DNA of 5,615 nt from an uncultured Clostridia bacterium (GTDB lineage Bacteria; Bacillota; Clostridia; Christensenellales; UBA3700), in NCBI GenBank assembly GCA_947176975.1, contig CAMWSW010000073.1, positions 1-5,615 on the forward strand, in the 5' to 3' direction. The notes below the pieces were generated by a model. That model ran no database searches. It saw nothing but the letters and a program-made list of their open reading frames with translations, and had not been told where the DNA came from. Shown here in pieces: positions 1-5,608 of the stretch (its first letter is position 1; every line of letters starts with the position of its first letter). The position numbers were made by a program, and so were the translations under genes.

Positions 1-37
1 CGAGAAGGGAGATAGTCAAAAGATAAAATAGTAAACA

Positions 38-637
38 TTAAATACAGAAATAGCAGATTGCATTGCAAAGCAAGCAACTTGCGCAATAAGAGCAAAGACC
101 GCCTGTCATTGAACCGCCGCTCACCTCTTTTGGCTGTTCATAACCTGCGCGGGATTGACGCGCCGCTTTTAACTCGTCGTCGGCTTTGAATTGCTGACGC
201 TTGAGAATATCCAAAGTGTTGAGATAATCGGAATTGTTGGGGTCGAGAGCCAATGCCATTTCTACTTGGACTTTGCTCTCCAAGAACCAATTGCGTCTAT
301 AGAATATATTGGCTTGCGTATAATGCCATTCTCCGTCGCGAGGTTCGGTATTGTCGAGAAGTTGTTGGGCCTCGTTGAGTTTACCTTCATTTATAAGTTT
401 CTTAATGGCTTGATAGATAGAGCCGTCGCCGATAATCTCTCTCTTCTTAATATCTTCAATGCAATCATTGTAAGCAATCTTTATCTTCGAGAGCATTTTA
501 GCGCCAAGAGACCCCGTTTCGCCCTCTTCAAAGCATTGAATTTGATATTTTTCTTTGAGATTTTTGTAGGCATTCTCCACTTCTTGAAGCGTAGCGTTGT
601 CTTTTAATCCCAAAATCAGATACGAGTTTTCTTGCAT
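38..637 (-). CDS. J-domain-like protein with TPR-like repeats and a cysteine-rich C-terminus
   Basis: This 199-residue protein has an N-terminal segment (about residues 4-65) with the look of a DnaJ domain: a YLILGL helix I start, an amphipathic helix II (EVENAYKNLKEKY) and a later helix with AYNDCIEDI. The HPD tripeptide that stimulates DnaK is absent; QIQCFEEGE stands where it should be. Residues 74-140 resemble one or two TPR-type helical hairpins (LNEAQQLLDN, then ESKVQVEMALALDPNN). A charged linker leads to a tail with Cys 182, 185, 188, 191, 195 and 198, a possible metal-binding or membrane-associated cluster. The start is supported by a strong ribosome binding site. The gene overlaps the end of the DUF5685 gene by 22 bp, which suggests coupled translation. 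I recall J-domain genes next to DUF5685 genes in other Clostridia. Function unknown; a canonical Hsp70 co-chaperone role is doubtful without HPD. Confidence 0.85.
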   Translation of the reverse strand: MQENSYLILGLKDNATLQEVENAYKNLKEKYQIQCFEEGETGSLGAKMLSKIKIAYNDCIEDIKKREIIGDGSIYQAIKKLINEGKLNEAQQLLDNTEPRDGEWHYTQANIFYRRNWFLESKVQVEMALALDPNNSDYLNTLDILKRQQFKADDELKAARQSRAGYEQPKEVSGGSMTGGLCSYCASCLLCNAICYFCI

Positions 638-1488
638 TTCACACTTCTCCTCAACAAATCTTTGGTGTTATTTAACATACCATACCATATTATGTTTGTC
701 AATATTCCCTCATATTTTTTTACTTGAATTTTATCAAAGTCGTCCAAAATGGCGTTGTATGCGCTCATAAGTACGAATTGTAGGACTTCTTGTTTTTCCT
801 GCAAGAAAGTCGCTTTGTCTTTGTATTCATAGCCCTGCAAAAAGACGTTGTAACTCTTCTTTTTAAAGTCGTCGTCTATATCGTCTACGGCGTCGCAAAT
901 ATACACCCACTTGCCGAGGTTGTACATCATATTTTTGACGGGCTCTTGATAATTATCTCCAAATACAATCCGTCCAATCTCCACCATTATTTCGGCAAAA
1001 GGATGAGCTACTCTGTCGGGACTTGAGCATTTCTCGCTCTCAAGATTTGCTAGGTCTTGATATTTTTCATTGATATATTTGTCAAAGTCGGGATAAAGCT
1101 TCTTTGCCTTTTTGTAATGTCTTTTTATTACCATAACGTCGGCAAATCTCTTTGACGCAGACTTCTCGTCCTTGAAGTCGTCCACACATTTATAATGCGC
1201 CAATATCGTAGATATATCCACGACTTTCTTCGTGAGTTCGTCGTCTTGTCCGATAAGCTTTTTCTGCACTGGATTGAGTACGCACACCCCCATCTTCATT
1301 GGCAATTCGACGTCCAACACCGCGTGCGCCAATACGTTGAGAAAAGTCATATCGTACGTCGTGCCTATCCTCATAAGCTGTCCGCACCGTCTGCCTATGC
1401 TCTTGCACAGTCCGCAATAAAACCCCCTATATCCATAGTAGTCTTTCATAAACATATTGAGTTTGTCGGGGATGACGTATCCGAACAT
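616..1488 (-). CDS. DUF5685 family protein
   Basis: The 290-residue protein begins MFGYVIPDKLNMFMKDYYGYRGFYCGLCKSIG in two recognisable blocks typical of DUF5685 proteins of Clostridia: an MFGYV start and a YRGFYCGLC stretch with Cys25 and Cys28, followed by Cys35. It contains two acidic motifs, DDFKD at 103-107 and DAVDDIDDD at 199-207, in a mostly helical sequence. This pattern resembles the paired Asp-rich motifs of class I isoprenoid synthases, but that is my inference and no activity is established for the family to my knowledge. No signal peptide is seen. The ATG at 1488 is preceded by GGAG only 4 nt upstream, a short spacing. It is the first gene of the pair with the J-domain-like gene. 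It is separated from trpS by 69 bp of A+T-rich DNA, so it may have its own promoter. Confidence 0.85.
   Translation of the reverse strand: MFGYVIPDKLNMFMKDYYGYRGFYCGLCKSIGRRCGQLMRIGTTYDMTFLNVLAHAVLDVELPMKMGVCVLNPVQKKLIGQDDELTKKVVDISTILAHYKCVDDFKDEKSASKRFADVMVIKRHYKKAKKLYPDFDKYINEKYQDLANLESEKCSSPDRVAHPFAEIMVEIGRIVFGDNYQEPVKNMMYNLGKWVYICDAVDDIDDDFKKKSYNVFLQGYEYKDKATFLQEKQEVLQFVLMSAYNAILDDFDKIQVKKYEGILTNIIWYGMLNNTKDLLRRSVKCKKTRI
644..652 (-). promoter_or_regulatory. Ribosome binding site of the J-domain-like gene, inside the upstream gene
   Basis: On the minus strand GAGGAGAAG lies 6 nt before the ATG at 637. It sits inside the last codons of the DUF5685 gene, whose TGA stop (616-618) falls after the J-gene start. 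This arrangement fixes the start of the downstream gene and suggests that the two proteins are made from one message with coupled translation. Confidence 0.7.
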
Positions 1489-1499
1489 ATTGCTCCGCT

Positions 1500-1516
1500 T
1501 CCGACTATTGGTCGGA
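1500..1516. other. Perfect 6-bp inverted repeat upstream of the DUF5685 gene
   Basis: TCCGAC and GTCGGA flank a 5-base loop, TATTG on the plus strand. The hairpin is just upstream of the GGAG of the DUF5685 gene (1493-1496) and downstream of the trpS stop. No T-run follows it on the minus strand, so it does not look like a canonical terminator for trpS. It may instead structure the leader near the ribosome binding site, or be an operator-like dyad. Confidence 0.45.
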
Positions 1517-1557
1517 CTTTATAATTGTAATATATTTATTATAATAATATATCAATA
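1517..1557 (-). promoter_or_regulatory. A+T-rich promoter-like segment for the DUF5685/J-domain pair
   Basis: Almost pure A+T between the trpS stop and the hairpin. On the minus strand TTGATA (1550-1555) could be a -35 box, with TATTAC 17 nt further on as a poor -10 box. TATAAA at 1518-1523 is an alternative -10 box without a good -35. A+T richness alone creates such matches, so the exact boxes are uncertain. Confidence 0.3.
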
Positions 1558-2553
1558 TTATATAGTTACGTAACCTATTGCATCCTTGAAGCGTTTCAAG
1601 GTCTTCTCTGCAATTTCGCTTGCCCTTTGTGCGCCGTCCTTTGCGCAAGCCATAAGATAAGCCTTGTCGTTGATAAGACGGGCATACTCCTCTTGGAATG
1701 GACGAAGCATCTCTATTACGCTGTCTGCGACTCTCAATTTGAGGTCGCCGTATCTCAAGCCTTGACAGTCATTGACCGTTTGTTCAATAGTCTTGCCAGT
1801 GGCGACAGCCAATATACCCAAAAGATTGGATATTCCCGCTTTGTTCTCGGGGTCGTAGGCAATCGTCGTGTCACTGTCGGTCACAGCCTTTTTGAACTTC
1901 TTGACAATTACTTCCGGCGGATCGAGACAGGATATCACGCCGTTGGGATTGGGGTCCGACTTGCTCATCTTGCTAGTTGGGTCTTGAAGACTGGTTATCT
2001 TTGCGCCTATCTTGGGGATAAAGCCCTCGGGGATTTTGAATACATCTCCGTAGATATTGTTGATTCTCGTGGCAATGTCGCGCGTGATTTCTATATGTTG
2101 GAGTTGGTCATACCCCACCGGTACGAGGTCGGTGTCGTAGAGCAATATATCTGCCGCCATAAGCACGGGATAATCCATAAGTCCCATATTGATATTGTCG
2201 ACGTGCTTTGCAGACTTATCTTTGAACTGCGTCATTCTGTTCATCTCGCCGACGTAGGTATAGCAATTGAGAAGCCATGCAAGTTCGCTGTGCTGACGCA
2301 CGTGAGATTGGAAATAAATTATACTTTGCTTTTGGTCAAGACCCACCGCCTGAAATAGCGCATAAAAACTCATACAGTTGTTGTAAAAATCCTCGGGATT
2401 TTGACGCACCGTGATAGTGTGCAAATCCGCCAAAGCAAAAATGCACTTGTTGTTTTTATCGGCTTGCATATTGCGCCAATTATTGACGGCTCCGATATAG
2501 TTGCCGAGCGTCATTATGCCCGACGGCTGTATTGCGCTGTAAATAGTCTTCAT
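1558..2553 (-). CDS. trpS: Tryptophan--tRNA ligase
   Basis: The 331-residue product is a cytoplasmic class Ic aminoacyl-tRNA synthetase that charges tRNA-Trp with tryptophan using ATP. The length matches the usual bacterial form of about 330 residues. The HIGH-type nucleotide-binding signature is present as TLGNYIG (residues 15-21) after the family start QPSG. The KMSKS loop is exact at 195-199. The MAADILLY segment (132-139) includes Asp135, which corresponds to the Asp that reads the indole nitrogen in the Bacillus-type enzyme. Further family blocks are VPVGYDQLQHIEITRD and the C-terminal helical half. The start is supported by AGGAG 5 nt upstream (2559-2563). No T-box leader was found upstream, although such leaders often control trpS in Bacillota. 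The upstream spacer is instead occupied by structured element copy A. Confidence 0.97.
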   Translation of the reverse strand: MKTIYSAIQPSGIMTLGNYIGAVNNWRNMQADKNNKCIFALADLHTITVRQNPEDFYNNCMSFYALFQAVGLDQKQSIIYFQSHVRQHSELAWLLNCYTYVGEMNRMTQFKDKSAKHVDNINMGLMDYPVLMAADILLYDTDLVPVGYDQLQHIEITRDIATRINNIYGDVFKIPEGFIPKIGAKITSLQDPTSKMSKSDPNPNGVISCLDPPEVIVKKFKKAVTDSDTTIAYDPENKAGISNLLGILAVATGKTIEQTVNDCQGLRYGDLKLRVADSVIEMLRPFQEEYARLINDKAYLMACAKDGAQRASEIAEKTLKRFKDAIGYVTI

Positions 2554-2599
2554 ACCAGCTCCTAGTTTTTATTATTTTCAGCTTATAAATCGTATCTGA

Positions 2600-2723
2600 C
2601 GACTTTGGAGAGTGCTGTGATTTTCGTCCGTGAGACGGTAACCGAGCGGTGAGCGTACTACACGTACGTGACCCCGAGGGCATCCAGTATTTAGGGCGGA
2701 AGGCGCAGTACTATACAAAGTCG
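2600..2723 (+). ncRNA. Candidate structured RNA element, copy A (rod-shaped, unknown family)
   Basis: A 124-nt segment that folds almost end to end on the plus strand. P1 pairs 2600-2606 (CGACTTT) with 2717-2723. A symmetric internal loop follows: GGAG (2607-2610) facing ATAC (2713-2716). P2 pairs 2611-2619 with 2704-2712, nine pairs including two G-U. A 2x2 loop comes next. P3 pairs 2622-2629 with 2694-2701 (TTTCGTC with GGCGGAA plus one variable pair). A variable, irregular region covers 2630-2641 and 2680-2693. The apical stem P4 (2642-2658 with 2664-2679) has two tandem G-A motifs and a 5-nt loop, TACAC. P1-P3 are preserved in copy B with compensatory changes. A TATAAA at 2584-2589 could be a plus-strand -10 box, but no -35 is visible. 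The right end is 5 bp from the thrC stop codon. I do not recognise the family; a repeat element active as RNA is also possible. Confidence 0.6.
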
Positions 2724-2728
2724 GTTGC

Positions 2729-4213
2729 TTATTTCTTTATATAGTTGAGGACTTCGTTCTCGATATCGGCTTTTGCAATCACCTTGGTGAATCTGATTGG
2801 CTTCTTTTCAAGGTCGGCAAGAGGCTCGGGCACTTCTTCGCCCGTGTATGAGTGAAGTTTCTTGGTAGCCTTTTGAGCGTCTTCAATATACTCTCCCATC
2901 AAAGCGTCGTATACGTCGCACGGGAACTTATATGCGTTTGCCGTCGATACGATTACTGTAGTCGTTTCGTCTGCGCAATTCTCCGTGTAATCGTCGTATA
3001 CGCTCATTGCAACGGCTGTATGCGTATCCATTAAATAATCGTATAAGTCAAAACAATTTGCTATTACTTCGGCGGTATCGTCTTCGGTAGCAAAGCCTAC
3101 TGCAAATACCTCGTTGAGTTTTTCGAGTTCTTTCTTGCTCACGCTGTACTTGCCGTCCTTCTTGAGCGCGTCCATACGCTCGGCGATAAGATTATCGTCG
3201 CGACCGGAAAACTCAAAGAGCAATCTCTCCAAGTTGGAAGAAATCAAGATATCCATTGACGGGCTCATCGTCTTGTGAAATTCTCTGTGTATATCGTATT
3301 CGCCCGACGTGAAGAAATCCGTCAGCACGTTGTTGACGTTGGAAGCGCAGATAAGTTTATTGACGCCTACGCCCATAAGCGAAGCGTAGTATGCCGCCAA
3401 TATATTGCCGAAGTTTCCGCTTGGCACGCAGAAGTTGACTTTGTCGCCAAACTTGATTTTGCCAGATGAGATGAGGTCGCAATAACTTGATACATAATAA
3501 GCGATTTGCGGTGCAAGTCTACCCCAATTTATCGAGTTGGCGGAAGAAAGTTTGTATCCGCCCGCAAGCAACTTCTCTTGAATTTGAGCATCGTTGAAAA
3601 TTCTCTTGACTGCCGATTGCGCGTCGTCAAAGTTGCCCTCGATTGCGCATACGAAGACATTCTCGCCAGCCTGAGTCATCATCTGCAGCTTCTGCATATC
3701 CGATACGCCGTCGGATGGATAGAATACTATAATATCCGTGCCGTCTACGTCTCTGAAGCCCTCAAGCGCAGCCTTACCGGTGTCACCCGAAGTAGCTACC
3801 AAAATCAAAGTCTTGGAAGTTTCTCCCGTCTTCTTTCTTGCAGCCGACAAGAGGTGCGGCAACATCGTCAATGCCATATCCTTGAACGCGCAAGTAGGTC
3901 CGTGCCACAACTCAAGCACGTAAAGACCGTCGTCTACGTTGACAAGCGGACATGGGTCTTCGCCGTAAAATCTTGAGTACGCTTTGGTCGCATAGTCAAG
4001 CAACTCTTCGTACGTATAGTCTTCCAAATAGAGCGAAAGTACCTTTGCCGCTCTCTCGGGATAACTCATACCGATAAGCTCGTCAAAATCCTCTTTGGTG
4101 AGCTTTGGAAACTCTTCGGGCACGAAAAGTCCACCGTCTTTTGAAAGTCCGTTGACTATTGCTTCTGCCGAACTTACTTTGATTGATTTGTTTCTCGTAC
4201 TGATGTATTTCAT
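2729..4213 (-). CDS. thrC: Threonine synthase
   Basis: The 494-residue product is a PLP-dependent fold-type II enzyme that converts O-phospho-L-homoserine to L-threonine and phosphate, the last step of threonine biosynthesis. The N-terminal domain (MKYISTRN, then GLSKDGGLFVP) is the block typical of the longer threonine synthase subfamily found in E. coli, yeast and many Clostridia. The PLP lysine is Lys111 in HGPTCAFKDMAL. The phosphate-binding loop is ATSGDTGKAA, and PSGNFGN comes later in the PLP fold. Length and end match intact family members. The start has GGAGT (4219-4223) 5 nt upstream. No hom or thrB gene is adjacent in this window, so it is not in a classic thr operon here. The stop is followed directly, on the minus strand, by structured element copy A. 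Confidence 0.96.
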   Translation of the reverse strand: MKYISTRNKSIKVSSAEAIVNGLSKDGGLFVPEEFPKLTKEDFDELIGMSYPERAAKVLSLYLEDYTYEELLDYATKAYSRFYGEDPCPLVNVDDGLYVLELWHGPTCAFKDMALTMLPHLLSAARKKTGETSKTLILVATSGDTGKAALEGFRDVDGTDIIVFYPSDGVSDMQKLQMMTQAGENVFVCAIEGNFDDAQSAVKRIFNDAQIQEKLLAGGYKLSSANSINWGRLAPQIAYYVSSYCDLISSGKIKFGDKVNFCVPSGNFGNILAAYYASLMGVGVNKLICASNVNNVLTDFFTSGEYDIHREFHKTMSPSMDILISSNLERLLFEFSGRDDNLIAERMDALKKDGKYSVSKKELEKLNEVFAVGFATEDDTAEVIANCFDLYDYLMDTHTAVAMSVYDDYTENCADETTTVIVSTANAYKFPCDVYDALMGEYIEDAQKATKKLHSYTGEEVPEPLADLEKKPIRFTKVIAKADIENEVLNYIKK

Positions 4214-4243
4214 ATTACACTCCGTAAATGTTTTTCTTTATAT

Positions 4244-4280
4244 AGATTCTTCGACTTCACTTCGTTTCGCTCAGAATAAC
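4244..4280 (+). repeat. Short palindromic intergenic repeat, copy 1
   Basis: A 37-base sequence starting AGATTCTTCGACTTC and ending GCTCAGAATAAC, with ATTCT/AGAAT at its ends as an inverted repeat. It aligns with 5571-5608 in this window with one gap. I recognise the general form (minus strand: GTxATTCTGAGCG...TCGAAGAATCT) as a short intergenic repeat type widespread in bacterial genomes. It lies in the thrC leader, about 30 bp upstream of the thrC start. No coding capacity is seen. Confidence 0.7.
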
Positions 4281-4319
4281 GCGTTTAAGTCGATATTATT
4301 GATTTCTAAACGCTGCGCG

Positions 4320-4443
4320 CAAATGCGGAGATTAGTGCAGATTTCGTCTTAGCAAGAGCGACCGAGCGGTGAGCGTACTTGGCGTACGTGACCCCGAGGT
4401 CGACTCGCAGATCAGGCGGAAGGTGTGCTGATATACGCATTTG
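4320..4443 (+). ncRNA. Candidate structured RNA element, copy B (same family as copy A)
   Basis: This 124-nt segment aligns to 2600-2723 with no gaps (constant offset 1720) and 81 identical positions. P1 is CAAATGC (4320-4326) with GCATTTG (4437-4443). Its sequence differs from copy A at four of seven pairs, yet all pairs are Watson-Crick. GGAG (4327-4330) and ATAC (4433-4436) form the same internal loop. P2 pairs 4331-4339 with 4424-4432, six Watson-Crick and three G-U. P3 pairs 4342-4349 with 4414-4421. P4 spans 4362-4399 and is identical to copy A except for the loop, TTGGC. TCTAAA at 4305-4310 is a weak candidate -10 box at nearly the same distance as in copy A. The right end is 8 bp from the prfA stop. 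The spacer also holds the short palindromic repeat at 4244-4280, but the two are unrelated in sequence. Confidence 0.6.
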
Positions 4444-4451
4444 TCTTTACG

Positions 4452-5522
4452 CTAGTCGTCGAGTTTCGATAATAGAGCATTTTGATTTGCAAGCTGCAAT
4501 GCTTCAATCATCTCGAATATATCCCCGTCCATAAAGCTATCGAGGCTGTATATCGTCATACCGATTCTGTGATCGGTGACTCTGTTTTGCGGGAAGTTGT
4601 AAGTCCTGATCTTTTCCGATCTGTCTCCGCTGCCTACCTGCGTTCTGCGATTGGCGGCGTATTCGCTTTCCGCCTTTGAGCTGTAGTAGTCATACAATCT
4701 CGACTTGAGGACGTTCATTGCCTGTTCTCTGTTCTTGATTTGCGAACGCTCGTCTTGCGAAGCTACGACGATACCCGTCGGCAAGTGAGTGATACGCACT
4801 GCGCTTTCCGTCTTGTTGACGTGCTGACCGCCCGCTCCGCTGGACCTGTAGGTATCAATCTTGAGGTCTTTCTCGATTATCTCTATTTGGATATCCGGAG
4901 CTTCTGGAAGTATGGCGACCGTCGCTGTCGACGTGTGAACTCTACCTTGCGATTCCGTCTCTGGTACGCGCTGTACTCTGTGTACTCCGCTCTCATATTT
5001 AAGCTTGGCGTACGCGCCGGTACCGCTTATCATAAAGGTGACTTCTTTTGCTCCGCCGAGCTCCGTATAGTTCATGTCGATTTCTTTGACTTTCCATCTC
5101 ATTCTCTCGGCAAAACGCATATACATTCTCACAAGTTCCGCTCCAAAAAGTCCGCCTTCTTCACCGCCTGCGCCCGCTCTGACTTCGACGATAACGTTGT
5201 TGTCATCGTTGGGGTCAACGGGCAAAAGCGCGATTTTGAGGTCTTGAATTACTTGCTCTTCATCCTTTTTTGCTTGATGAAGTTCTTCTTTTGCAAGCTC
5301 TGTCATTTCCGCGTCGCTTCCGTCGTCAATAATCTCCTTGCACTCTTTGATACTCTCTTGAATGGCAAGATATTTTTTGTACAACTCTATTGCTCCGCTC
5401 ATTTGAGAATGCTCTTTGACGAGCTTTTGCCATCTCTCTTGGTCGGCAATGACCTCGGGATCGGCAATCAACTCCGTCAGTTCCTCAAATTTCTTAAGCA
5501 TTAACTCCAATTTTTCAAACAT
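4452..5522 (-). CDS. prfA: Peptide chain release factor 1
   Basis: The 356-residue product is the class I release factor that recognises UAA and UAG in the ribosomal A site and triggers peptidyl-tRNA hydrolysis. The peptidyl-transferase-centre motif GGQ is at residues 231-233 within SSGAGGQHVNKTES. The codon-reading tripeptide is PET at 187-189 (HRVQRVPETES), a PxT form as in other Gram-positive RF1 proteins; RF2 would have SPF. The domain 2 signature appears as RAGAGGEEGGLF (115-126). A long helical N-terminal domain covers about 1-100, and the length is normal. The start has AAGGA (5529-5533) 6 nt upstream. The gene ends with TAG, a codon read by RF1 but not RF2. The methyltransferase gene prmC, often beside prfA, is not next to it here. 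Confidence 0.97.
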   Translation of the reverse strand: MFEKLELMLKKFEELTELIADPEVIADQERWQKLVKEHSQMSGAIELYKKYLAIQESIKECKEIIDDGSDAEMTELAKEELHQAKKDEEQVIQDLKIALLPVDPNDDNNVIVEVRAGAGGEEGGLFGAELVRMYMRFAERMRWKVKEIDMNYTELGGAKEVTFMISGTGAYAKLKYESGVHRVQRVPETESQGRVHTSTATVAILPEAPDIQIEIIEKDLKIDTYRSSGAGGQHVNKTESAVRITHLPTGIVVASQDERSQIKNREQAMNVLKSRLYDYYSSKAESEYAANRRTQVGSGDRSEKIRTYNFPQNRVTDHRIGMTIYSLDSFMDGDIFEMIEALQLANQNALLSKLDD

Positions 5523-5570
5523 ATATTATCCTTATTTTCTTAGTTCTTTTTAATAGCGGTTTTTATTCAG

Positions 5571-5608
5571 AGACCCATTCGACTACGCTACGCTCCGCTC
5601 AGGGTGAC
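5571..5608 (+). repeat. Short palindromic intergenic repeat, copy 2
   Basis: A 38-base relative of the repeat at 4244-4280: it begins AGACCCATTCGACTACG and ends CCGCTCAGGGTGAC. Its ends pair as ACCC/GGGT where copy 1 pairs as ATTCT/AGAAT, so the palindrome is kept with different bases. It is in the same orientation as copy 1 and lies upstream of prfA, near the window edge. The downstream extension GGAGCGC runs out of the window. Confidence 0.65.

Noticed and set aside
1..37. Region downstream of the J-domain-like gene
   Set aside because: It is A+T-rich on one side and purine-rich on the other, with no hairpin, repeat or coding signal long enough to support a feature.
1627..2358. Plus-strand open frame of 243 codons antisense to trpS
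   Set aside because: It is entirely inside a clear trpS gene, shows no recognisable domain, and is best explained as a shadow of the coding strand's composition.
2480..2683. Minus-strand open frame of 67 codons covering part of element copy A
   Set aside because: It overlaps the trpS start in another frame, has no convincing ribosome binding site or recognisable product, and conservation with copy B follows RNA pairing rather than codons.
2694..2703. Resemblance of GGCGGAAGG to the GGAAGG part of the SRP RNA signature
   Set aside because: The AGCAGCC strand and the facing GGUCAGG strand of the SRP symmetric loop are absent; in the element this stretch pairs with TTTCGTC.
2600..2723. The element as a simple MITE or ordinary inverted repeat
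   Set aside because: The terminal arms differ between copies at most positions while staying complementary, and the pairing relies on G-U and G-A steps on one strand only; terminal inverted repeats recognised by a transposase would be conserved in sequence.
2600..2723. A rho-independent terminator for thrC or prfA formed by the element
   Set aside because: On the minus strand no U-run follows the rod in either copy, and many of its pairs become mismatches there. A termination role cannot be excluded but is not shown.
2554..2728. A T-box leader for trpS (or for thrC at 4214-4451)
   Set aside because: Neither minus-strand leader has the T-box antiterminator core (AGGGTGGNACCGCG type) or a terminator before the start codon, and the conserved fold in each spacer belongs to the opposite strand.
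4740..5504. Plus-strand open frame of 254 codons antisense to prfA
   Set aside because: It is fully within prfA, its translation resembles no protein I know, and it has no independent start signal.
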